A DNA stretch of 6,326 bases from JBMNUL01 sp050946255 (GTDB taxonomy: Bacteria; Actinomycetota; Coriobacteriia; Coriobacteriales; CADBOM01). Positions 1-5,064 of this stretch are shown in pieces. The stretch covers positions 1 to 6,326 of the forward strand of contig JBMNUL010000151.1 of the NCBI GenBank assembly GCA_050946255.1, read 5' to 3'. The number at the start of each line of letters is the position of its first letter. Positions within the stretch are counted from its first letter, which is position 1. The notes below the pieces were generated by a model that did not search any database, was not told the origin of the DNA, and was given only the letters and a program-made list of their open reading frames with translations. The position numbers and the translations under genes are program-made.

Positions 1-153
1 TACGAAAAACTCCCCGTCTTTCAGCTTGTTGCCCGTCATGCAGGACATCGCGCATGTCCAGCAGCCAGTGCATCTCAGCAGGTCCACGAATATCGTCGTA
101 TCCGCGATTTCATCGGCCTTGGGGGACTGTGCCGCAATGATCTTCTCTGCCAT
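1..153 (-). CDS. 4Fe-4S ferredoxin-type electron-transfer subunit of molybdoenzyme (N-terminal part, runs off left edge)
   Basis: The 51 visible residues begin MAEKIIAAQSPKADEIADTT and continue into a strand ending FVDLLRC, followed by CTGCWTCAMSC, a CxxCxxCxxxC cluster-binding motif at about residues 28-38. This is the layout of the first ferredoxin repeat of DmsB/PsrB/NrfC-type subunits, which carry three or four [4Fe-4S] clusters and pass electrons to or from a molybdopterin catalytic subunit. No signal peptide precedes the motif, as is usual for this family. The gene starts one base after the stop of the catalytic subunit. Its Shine-Dalgarno AAGGAGG (minus strand, 166-160) lies inside the last codons of that gene, seven bases from the ATG, so the two are co-transcribed and probably translationally coupled. 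Only the first cluster motif is seen. The full protein should be about 180-220 residues, so the exact subfamily is open. Confidence 0.88.
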   Translation of the reverse strand, partial: MAEKIIAAQSPKADEIADTTIFVDLLRCTGCWTCAMSCMTGNKLKDGEFFV

Positions 154-154
154 G

Positions 155-2563
155 CTAGGCCTCCTTCGCGTTCTCGGCTTCGACGCCGTCGAGTTTCCTT
201 ACTTCGCAGGCGCAGTCCCAAATCGTGTCCCATGCTCCTGCCATGGCGGAGATTCCAAATCCGGAGAGCAGCGCTCCGACCTTGCCCTCGTCCTCCACGC
301 ATTTGTACCAGTACTCCGCGGCTTCGTCGATCGTGTCGGGGTCTCCCAGTGGAACAAGCAGCTCGGAGTACATCCCGCCTTCCTTGAAGGCGCGCTTGCG
401 CCAACCGAACCATACCTGCACGGTTCCAGGCGGAATCGCCTGGTCGAGCCTCATCTCGATCACCACGTGGCCGCGCTCGTTGTAGACCTCGCACATGTCG
501 CCATCCAGTATTCCCTCGCGTTCCGCATCGATTGGGTTGATGCGGCCGGTGGGCTTTCCTCCGGAGAGGTCGGCCATCACGGGGTCGTCTGTGAACATTG
601 ACTGCATGAAGAAGCGCTGGCGTCCGCTGAAGAACTGATAGGGGTGCTTTGCCGTGCCGTCTGCCAGGCTTTTCGCCGTCGGGGTCTCATATGGCTCGTG
701 ATACTCGGCCATCGGGACTCCGGCGTTTTGCAGCCTTCCGCTGTAGAACTCCATGTGTCCGGTCGGAGTGTCGAACTTCATTCCCAAGAACGGGTCCCAG
801 GGCACCGGCGGGACGGCTGCGCGGATGACCTTTTCCTCTTTGAGCCGCTCCAGCGTGATCTTCGGCTCGACTTGGGCGATGAAGGGATATGGGGTGTTGA
901 GCCTGATTCGAATCCAGTCGTCGGCTGTCTTGTCGAAGTACTCGCCGAGTCCGAGACGTTTGGCCAGCCCGTAGTAGATGAACGCCGGGTCCTTGCACTC
1001 GCCTCGGGGTTCGATGGCAGGCTCCTGCAGCACGATGTGGTTGTACTGTGCAGCCGCGATCAGTTCCTCACGCTCGAAGGGCATGCAGGCGGGGAGCACG
1101 TAGTCGGAGTACTCCCCGGTGTCCGTCATCCACACGTCGATGTCCACGATCAGCTCCATCTGAGGGAACGTGTCATCGATCCAGCGGCTGCGGTTGGGGC
1201 AGTTGTGCACCGGGTTTCCAGAGAGGTTGAGGAACGCCTTGTACTTGCCCTTCTTGACGTCCTCGAAGTAATCGGCCTGCTTCACGTAGTGGGCCCGGTC
1301 GTTCTCCTTGCCCTCCGGGAACACGATCTCGGTGTTATTGAATCCCATAGGGAATCCGCATGGCTGTATCTCGGAGGTTACGCCGCCATTGAGCGCACCG
1401 AGGTTTCCGGTGAGCATGCCGAGGAGGTAGAGTGCCCTGTAAGCGTCTCCCTGATTCTGATAGCGGAGTCCCAGAGCACCCACGATGAACGCCGGGCGAT
1501 GGCTGGAATATTCCTCTCCGAGTTGGATGGCGTCTGCTGCGGGAACCCCCGTGATCTTCTCCTGGAATTCGGGGGTGTACTTTGCCAGATGCTCTTTCAG
1601 AAGCTGGAACGCCGGCTTGTACTTTCGCCCCTCGTATTCGAACTCCCCCTCAGTGGCGGGCTTGCCCTCGTACTCCTCGGCACCGCGCTCGGAGGGTTTG
1701 ATGGTCCCGGATTCCTCATCCCAGTAGTAGAACCAGCCGTCGTTCTCTGCGAACTGCCCGGTTGCGAGGTCTACGAGGAGCGGTGCCACGGTGTACTTGA
1801 TCATGTAAGGCATGTCCACTTCGCCGCGCTGCACGATCTGATTGGCCATGCAGAGCGCGAGTGCTGTATCCGAGCCGGGCTTGACGGGGATGAACCAGTC
1901 GGAGTAGCCGGCGGTCGCGTCGAAGAGAAGTCCCACGTCGACGATCTTCGCGCCGCGGCTCTTGGCCTCCACGATGTGCTTGGCACAGCGCATCTGGTTC
2001 TCAACGGGATTGCCGCCCCACACGATGATGTACTTGGATCCGTCGAACTTCACGGGGTCGATCATCATGTACTTGTAGAAATTGCCCAGATCGAAGTACG
2101 AGGCGTAATAGGGGCCGTTGTCCAAGCCGTAGGCGTTGAGCGGGTCGGTACCGCCCCACAGGCAGTTGAGCCTCTCTCCTAGAAGCGAGTCCAGACCCTG
2201 CGATGGGGGCAGGCTCGTGGTGATGTTCCAAAACGTCACCGACTCGGCTCCGTACTTGTCCTTGATCTCCATCATCTTTTCACCGATCTCGTCGAACGCC
2301 TGGTCCCACGAGATGCGTTCCCACTTTCCCTCGCCACGCTCTCCAGCGCGCTTGAGAGGGTAGAGAAGGCGGTCTGGAGCATAGACCTGACGCCATGACA
2401 CAACGCCCTTCTGGCAGCAATGTCCCTCGCCGGCCTCGGCTCCCTGGTAGTCGATCGCCTCCGTTCTGACTATCTCACCGTCCTTAACGACTGTCTTGAT
2501 CGCGCAGAATTCGTGATCGCCCCAGCCGGGACATGCCGTGCAGACCCATTTCTCTTCTGACAT
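155..2563 (-). CDS. Molybdopterin-dependent oxidoreductase catalytic subunit (DMSO reductase superfamily), substrate unknown
   Basis: This 802-residue protein starts MSEEKWVCTACPGWGDHEFC. Its domains in order are: an N-terminal [4Fe-4S] segment with C8, C11, C20 and the C49-C50-Q-K-G end motif; a central bis-MGD-binding core with IIVWGGNP and VKPGSDTALA; and a C-terminal molybdopterin dinucleotide-binding barrel from about residue 640 (FFSGRQRF, then GRINPIDAEREGILDGD). The ATG at 2563 is chosen because GGGAAAGGGG precedes it. An in-frame ATG at 2656 would add 31 unconserved-looking residues with no good ribosome site. There is no twin-arginine signal, so the enzyme is probably cytoplasmic, unlike many respiratory relatives. 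The cysteine spacing C-x2-C-x8-C is wider than the common x2-x3. Pairing with a 4Fe-4S protein resembles pyrogallol transhydroxylase and catechol dehydroxylase systems, but this resemblance is inferred and the substrate is not recognisable by eye. It is transcribed divergently from the MarR-type gene. Confidence 0.93.
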   Translation of the reverse strand: MSEEKWVCTACPGWGDHEFCAIKTVVKDGEIVRTEAIDYQGAEAGEGHCCQKGVVSWRQVYAPDRLLYPLKRAGERGEGKWERISWDQAFDEIGEKMMEIKDKYGAESVTFWNITTSLPPSQGLDSLLGERLNCLWGGTDPLNAYGLDNGPYYASYFDLGNFYKYMMIDPVKFDGSKYIIVWGGNPVENQMRCAKHIVEAKSRGAKIVDVGLLFDATAGYSDWFIPVKPGSDTALALCMANQIVQRGEVDMPYMIKYTVAPLLVDLATGQFAENDGWFYYWDEESGTIKPSERGAEEYEGKPATEGEFEYEGRKYKPAFQLLKEHLAKYTPEFQEKITGVPAADAIQLGEEYSSHRPAFIVGALGLRYQNQGDAYRALYLLGMLTGNLGALNGGVTSEIQPCGFPMGFNNTEIVFPEGKENDRAHYVKQADYFEDVKKGKYKAFLNLSGNPVHNCPNRSRWIDDTFPQMELIVDIDVWMTDTGEYSDYVLPACMPFEREELIAAAQYNHIVLQEPAIEPRGECKDPAFIYYGLAKRLGLGEYFDKTADDWIRIRLNTPYPFIAQVEPKITLERLKEEKVIRAAVPPVPWDPFLGMKFDTPTGHMEFYSGRLQNAGVPMAEYHEPYETPTAKSLADGTAKHPYQFFSGRQRFFMQSMFTDDPVMADLSGGKPTGRINPIDAEREGILDGDMCEVYNERGHVVIEMRLDQAIPPGTVQVWFGWRKRAFKEGGMYSELLVPLGDPDTIDEAAEYWYKCVEDEGKVGALLSGFGISAMAGAWDTIWDCACEVRKLDGVEAENAKEA
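160..166 (-). promoter_or_regulatory. Shine-Dalgarno of the 4Fe-4S subunit inside the end of the upstream gene
   Basis: On the minus strand AAGGAGG sits in the last sense codons of the catalytic-subunit gene and is seven bases from the downstream ATG. A perfect site overlapping the preceding coding region supports tightly coupled expression of the two subunits. Confidence 0.8.
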
Positions 2564-2687
2564 GTTTCCCCTTTCCCTATAAAAAATTTTCAGCTGTGGC
2601 AGCCATTGTTGGCAGAAACCGGCAGCTATTCTCCCTAATTTCGAGCATATCAACATGGGATGCCGGCTTGTGTGACTAAGTAGGTAG

Positions 2688-2693
2688 ATTATG
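2688..2693 (-). promoter_or_regulatory. Candidate -10 box for the molybdoenzyme operon
   Basis: The minus strand reads CATAAT, five of six matches to the sigma-70 -10 consensus. Start of transcription would fall near 2681, giving an untranslated leader of about 118 bases. The -35 region (about 2710-2716) is poor (TTATTT/GTTATT), which would fit a promoter that needs an activator. It abuts the direct repeats at 2701-2738. Assigned by eye only. Confidence 0.35.
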
Positions 2694-2700
2694 AAAGTTG

Positions 2701-2738
2701 AATTTTGTAAAATAACTAATTTGTAAAACTAATTTTGT
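2701..2738. promoter_or_regulatory. AT-rich direct repeats in the divergent control region (candidate regulator operator)
   Basis: TTTGTAAAA occurs at 2704-2712 and again at 2720-2728, and AATTTTGT occurs at 2701-2708 and 2731-2738. Each TTTTGTAAAA-like unit has short palindromic arms (TTTT/AAAA). The cluster lies between the divergent molybdoenzyme and MarR-type genes and overlaps the likely -35 region of the minus-strand promoter. MarR proteins typically bind AT-rich palindromes next to their own gene, so this is the best candidate operator. The binding itself is inferred. A weak plus-strand promoter (TTGTAA 2705-2710, ACTAAT 2728-2733, 17-base spacer) may overlap it. Confidence 0.4.
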
Positions 2739-2831
2739 GTCCAGGACGATACCAGGTTATTCAAGGCGAGATTCAGGTCGTGCATCGGCTGGCGAAAAAG
2801 CCCACGACGCATGCAAGTGCTTAAAAAAGCT

Positions 2832-2840
2832 GGGGGAAAG
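2832..2840 (+). promoter_or_regulatory. Ribosome-binding site that decides the regulator start
   Basis: The purine run gggggaaag ends three bases before the ATG at 2844. It favours that start over the in-frame ATG at 2811, which would add eleven residues and has no comparable site upstream. Confidence 0.6.
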
Positions 2841-2843
2841 AAA

Positions 2844-3719
2844 ATGCTCGCTAATGAGGGACATTCGGATTGGATTACCGTCAGCGTTCTCCTCTCGCGC
2901 TCTGCCGCGGATGTGGTGACGCGCGCTGCCAACATCTCGATCACGCAGTACAGGGTTCTCATCAGCCTATATATGACTCCTGAGGGCATGAAGGTGTCCG
3001 AGATTGCCGAAGGACTCGACCTCAGCGCATCGACCATAACTATTTCCCTGAACAAGCTCGAGCAGATGAAGGCCGTGACGCGCTTCTACGATCAGAAGGA
3101 CAGGCGCGTGGTGCACGTCAAAATCACCGATGTGGGAAAAGAGCTGATCGCCAAGGTCGACCCTGGCATCAAGGAGGTTGCTCACGACTTCTGGTCGTGC
3201 TATTCGAGCGAGGAGCTCGAGTTGACGTACAAGGACTCGGGGAGCACGGCCTCTCAGCATCATCTCGAATATGTGAAGGATGGTGCTATGAGCATCGAGA
3301 ACGCCTACATCGATGCGTCGTGGGTCATCATCTCTGCCCTCGAGAAGCTCATGAAACGAGCCAACATCTCGTTGAACGAGTACAGGGTGCTATATCTTCT
3401 TTACGAAAACGAGGATGGAATGCGGCCCAGCGATATCTCGCGCAGATTGTTGCTGAGGTCCAACGAGGTTGCAGTTGCAGCATCGAAGTTGGAGAAGCAC
3501 GGCAGGATAAAAAGGGAGCGCAGTGGTGAAGATCGGAGGTCCTGCAAGCTCTTCATCACCGAGCAGGGGCTGGACAAGCTCGAACGGATAACCCCGGGTG
3601 TCGTCGAGGCTTTCAAGAACAAGATCACCAAGCTCAGGGTGGGGACGTTCGAGCAATATGATTCCATAGCCAAGAAAGTTCTCGCCCAGAACTACAGTCG
3701 TCATCTAATTACGATATAA
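2844..3719 (+). CDS. Tandem (double) MarR-type winged-helix transcriptional regulator
   Basis: This 291-residue protein is about twice the usual MarR length (140-150). Domain 1 (about residues 10-145) has RAANISITQYRVL at 27-39, a helix-turn-helix SEIAEGLDLSASTITISLNKLE, and a wing with DRR at 86-88. Domain 2 (about 155-291) repeats the plan with KRANISLNEYRVL at 171-183, SDISRRLLLRSNEVAVAASKLE, and DRR at 230-232. Equivalent residues are exactly 144 apart. Identity survives in DNA: GCCAACATCTCG at 2928 and 3360, AGTACAGGGT at 2947 and 3379. MarR proteins normally act as homodimers and respond to small ligands, often phenolic ones; here one chain may supply both halves. It is divergent from the molybdoenzyme operon and upstream of modA, so control of the molybdoenzyme operon and itself is the simplest inference. 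No ligand can be predicted. Confidence 0.9.
   Translation: MLANEGHSDWITVSVLLSRSAADVVTRAANISITQYRVLISLYMTPEGMKVSEIAEGLDLSASTITISLNKLEQMKAVTRFYDQKDRRVVHVKITDVGKELIAKVDPGIKEVAHDFWSCYSSEELELTYKDSGSTASQHHLEYVKDGAMSIENAYIDASWVIISALEKLMKRANISLNEYRVLYLLYENEDGMRPSDISRRLLLRSNEVAVAASKLEKHGRIKRERSGEDRRSCKLFITEQGLDKLERITPGVVEAFKNKITKLRVGTFEQYDSIAKKVLAQNYSRHLITI
3276..3290 (+). promoter_or_regulatory. Possible internal translation start for the second MarR domain
   Basis: AAGGA at 3276-3280 is followed after seven bases by an in-frame ATG at 3288, exactly at the junction between the two MarR domains. Initiation here would give a 143-residue protein (MSIENAYIDASW at its start), the size of an ordinary MarR protein. 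It may be functional, a relic of two formerly separate genes, or coincidence. Confidence 0.35.
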
Positions 3720-3751
3720 GACAGTTGTAGCCAAACTTCTGTCAAGAAAAT

Positions 3752-3773
3752 GTAAAGCCATAGTATGGTTTAC
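3752..3773 (+). terminator. Terminator-like hairpin after the MarR-type gene
   Basis: GTAAA-g-CCA (3752-3760) pairs with TGGTTTAC (3766-3773) around the loop TAGTA, with one bulged G. It begins 32 bases after the regulator stop and is followed by a T-rich stretch containing five Ts at 3782-3786. The stem is AT-rich and the T run is eight bases away, so it is a weak intrinsic terminator at best; the same inverted repeat could instead be a protein-binding site. Confidence 0.4.
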
Positions 3774-3836
3774 TGTTTCAGTTTTTATTAACAAGTTTCT
3801 ATTATCCCCGTTAATAGGCTAAAAAAGGCTTTCTCG

Positions 3837-3866
3837 AAGAAAATATTCTTAAACAAGAAATATCTT
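3837..3866. repeat. Two tandem AT-rich palindromic units upstream of the modA promoter
   Basis: AAGAAAATATTCTT (3837-3850) and AAGAAATATCTT (3855-3866) are two similar imperfect palindromes with centres about 17 bases apart. Together they also make a larger inverted repeat, ATATTCTT (3843-3850) against AAGAAATAT (3855-3863) with one bulged base. They end one base before the putative -35 box at 3868, a usual position for an activator or repressor site. They do not resemble the E. coli ModE box by eye, so the binding protein is unknown. Confidence 0.4.
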
Positions 3867-3867
3867 A

Positions 3868-3895
3868 TTGACGAATAAATATTTTTTTGGATATT
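3868..3895 (+). promoter_or_regulatory. Putative modA promoter
   Basis: TTGACG (3868-3873, five of six matches to the -35 consensus) and GATATT (3890-3895, four of six) are separated by 16 bases. Transcription would begin near 3902, just before the structured leader at 3906, so the folded RNA would form the very 5' end of the modA message. Assigned by eye. Confidence 0.5.
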
Positions 3896-3905
3896 CTGTT
3901 TTCAT

Positions 3906-4001
3906 CCGGCAAGGTCGAGGGGTATCCGAAGAGAAGATGGCTGACATCTTTCTCGGGGTTTCGACGTGCCGGTCGCCAAATCAACTTTTCGAGAAAGGGA
4001 G
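3906..4001 (+). ncRNA. Structured modA leader with alternative anti-Shine-Dalgarno pairing (candidate riboswitch)
   Basis: Three nested helices can form: P1 CCGGCA 3906-3911 with TGCCGG 3967-3972; P2 GTCGA 3914-3918 with TCGAC 3961-3965; P3 GAGAAGATG 3931-3939 with CATCTTTCTC 3945-3954 (one bulged T, five-base loop). The 3' strand of P3 is also complementary to the modA ribosome site: CTTTCTCG 3948-3955 pairs perfectly with CGAGAAAG 3990-3997, extended by G-U pairs to about twelve pairs. The P3 and Shine-Dalgarno pairings exclude each other, which is the architecture of a translational RNA switch. Position before a molybdate importer suggests sensing of molybdate, tungstate or molybdenum cofactor, but by eye it does not match the known Moco RNA motif. 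Ligand and direction of control are unknown. Confidence 0.5.
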
Positions 4002-4009
4002 TCATCTTG
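3994..4009 (+). promoter_or_regulatory. modA Shine-Dalgarno (AAAGGGAG) and TTG start codon
   Basis: AAAGGGAG at 3994-4001 is five bases before the TTG at 4007. The choice is supported because the TTG begins directly at the basic head of a lipoprotein signal peptide. The only in-frame upstream ATG (3887) would add 40 residues read from the folded leader, including sequence that lies before the predicted transcription start. Confidence 0.75.
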
Positions 4010-4822
4010 AAGAAGGGAATTCGTGTCATTACCACGGCAGTGGTTTCCGCTGCCCTCATTGGCGCCTTCGCGCTCAGTGGCTGCTCCTCTGAACAGCACG
4101 AGGCCGTGACGCTACAAGTCTATGCGGCCAACTCTCTGAGCAGCGCCATGGACGAGGCCTGCGCTGCCTATACCGAGAGCCATGATTGGGTAACTTTCGC
4201 AGATGGACAGTACGAGTCTTCTGGAAATCTCGTTGAGAAGCTCGCCGCAGGTGGACAGGCAGATGTGTTCTTCTCTGCTTCTGAGAGCAAGATGGACGAC
4301 GCCGAATCCAATGGCAGCATCATCTCCGACACCAGGGTCGACATGTTCAACAACGACCTCGTGGTAGTTGTGCAGGAGGGCTCCGACATCACAATCGATT
4401 CCCTCCAGGACATCATCGACAACAACTACACTCTGGCAGTGGGCGATGACTCTGTGCCAGCAGGAAACTATGCTGCACAGTCTTTCTATCAGATCGGTGC
4501 CTACAGCGATGAGTCCGGCAAGGGCGGGGAGTACATCGGAATCACCCCGACCACGGCCAGCAAGGTCGGCGACGTCGCCGAGTATGTGAGCAGCGGAAAC
4601 GTGCAGGTTGGAATCGTCTTCCTCTCCGATACCTATCGCTACGACGGTCTCCAGGTTGCCTACACGATTCCCTCTGACATGCACAAGTCGATTATCTACC
4701 CAGCTGCTGTCTGCACCAGCACGACCAACCAGGAAGAGGCTCAGGCCTTCCTCGATTGGTGCAAGACCGATTCCACGGCTGAGGAAATCTGGCAGAAGTG
4801 GGGCCTGTCGATGGCAGAGTAG
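4007..4822 (+). CDS. modA: Molybdate ABC transporter substrate-binding lipoprotein ModA
   Basis: This 271-residue extracytoplasmic protein captures molybdate (and usually tungstate) for the ModBC transporter. The N-terminus is a lipoprotein signal peptide: basic KKGIR, a hydrophobic stretch, then lipobox LSGC with the lipidated Cys at 26, as expected in a cell-wall-bearing bacterium without a free periplasm. Family landmarks follow: AANSLSSAMDEA, SSGNLVEKLAAGGQADVFFSAS, VGDDSVPAGNYAAQSF, VQVGIVFLSDT and YPAAV. The Ser residues near the first two motifs and the VPAG alanine correspond to oxyanion-contacting positions in ModA proteins; the tyrosine common in GIVY-type motifs is Phe here. Translation starts at TTG with a strong ribosome site. 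modB follows after 239 bases, and the gene is preceded by its own promoter and a structured leader. Confidence 0.95.
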   Translation: MKKGIRVITTAVVSAALIGAFALSGCSSEQHEAVTLQVYAANSLSSAMDEACAAYTESHDWVTFADGQYESSGNLVEKLAAGGQADVFFSASESKMDDAESNGSIISDTRVDMFNNDLVVVVQEGSDITIDSLQDIIDNNYTLAVGDDSVPAGNYAAQSFYQIGAYSDESGKGGEYIGITPTTASKVGDVAEYVSSGNVQVGIVFLSDTYRYDGLQVAYTIPSDMHKSIIYPAAVCTSTTNQEEAQAFLDWCKTDSTAEEIWQKWGLSMAE

Positions 4823-4843
4823 CCATTGGCTAGACCTTGCTTG

Positions 4844-4898
4844 GATTGCAATCGGCTTGCCAGAGCCGAGTAGTGTGCATCGATTTTCAATTGCAATC
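4844..4898 (+). repeat. Long-range stem with internal hairpin just after modA
   Basis: GATTGCAAT (4844-4852) is the exact complement of ATTGCAATC (4890-4898), giving a nine-pair stem. It encloses a small hairpin CGGCT (4853-4857) with AGCCG (4864-4868). The arms are also individually palindromic (GATTGCAATC at 4844-4853), so this could equally be a pair of protein-binding sites. It begins 21 bases after the modA stop. Confidence 0.4.
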
Positions 4899-4900
4899 GT

Positions 4901-4930
4901 GGAGCCGGGTTCCGAGAGGATCCCGGCTCC
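4901..4930 (+). terminator. Strong GC-rich hairpin between modA and modB (terminator or mRNA-stabilising stem-loop)
   Basis: GGAGCCGGG (4901-4909) pairs perfectly with CCCGGCTCC (4922-4930); three further inner pairs are possible after one mismatch, closing a GAGA loop. No U-tract follows directly (CGTCGCGTAAG, then four Ts at 4942-4945), so it is not a standard intrinsic terminator. It may cause partial termination or protect the 3' end of the modA message, which would give more binding protein than permease. Confidence 0.55.
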
Positions 4931-5002
4931 CGTCGCGTAAGTTTTGATGACCGATCTAGGTCGATGGTTCGTCGAGGTTGTAATAAGAACGATAGGAAAT
5001 AG

Positions 5003-5028
5003 GGGCTTTGGCTCATCGGCTGAGGCCC
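5003..5028 (+). promoter_or_regulatory. RNA hairpin upstream of the modB ribosome site
   Basis: GGGCTTTGGCT (5003-5013) can pair with GGCTGAGGCCC (5018-5028) around a CATC loop, eleven continuous pairs of which four are G-U in plus-strand RNA. The G-U pairs would be mismatches in the opposite strand, which hints at an RNA element rather than a DNA-binding site. It ends 17 bases before the modB Shine-Dalgarno. Confidence 0.4.
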
Positions 5029-5045
5029 GAGCATGATTCAAGGAT

Positions 5046-5064
5046 AGGGAGGTGTCCCGAGTTG
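5046..5064 (+). promoter_or_regulatory. modB Shine-Dalgarno (AGGGAGGTG) and TTG start codon
   Basis: AGGGAGGTG at 5046-5054 is seven bases before the TTG at 5062. The TTG opens directly onto a short basic head and hydrophobic segment. GGGA (5047-5050) and TCCC (5055-5058) could form a small hairpin across the site. Confidence 0.75.

Noticed and set aside
26..601. Plus-strand open frame of 191 codons at the left edge
   Set aside because: It is antisense to the 4Fe-4S subunit and the end of the molybdoenzyme, both of which have clear cofactor-binding motifs.
644..2182. Long open frame of 512 codons on the plus strand
   Set aside because: It lies wholly antisense to the molybdoenzyme gene, has the His/Val/Leu-rich composition of a shadow frame in high-GC DNA, and shows no recognisable domain.
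155..2656. Upstream ATG at 2656 extending the molybdoenzyme by 31 residues
   Set aside because: The extension (MLICSKLGRIAAGF at its start) has no family-like features or twin-arginine motif and no good ribosome site, whereas the ATG at 2563 has GGGAAAGGGG just upstream and starts eight residues before the first cluster cysteine.
3906..3972. Nested hairpin as an intrinsic transcription terminator
   Set aside because: No U-run follows the closing stem (it is followed by TCGCCAAATCAAC), and the coding region begins only 34 bases later with a dedicated ribosome site.
3887..4006. ATG at 3887 as the start of modA
   Set aside because: It lies between the predicted -35 and -10 boxes, and the 40 added residues would push the lipoprotein signal peptide into the interior of the protein.
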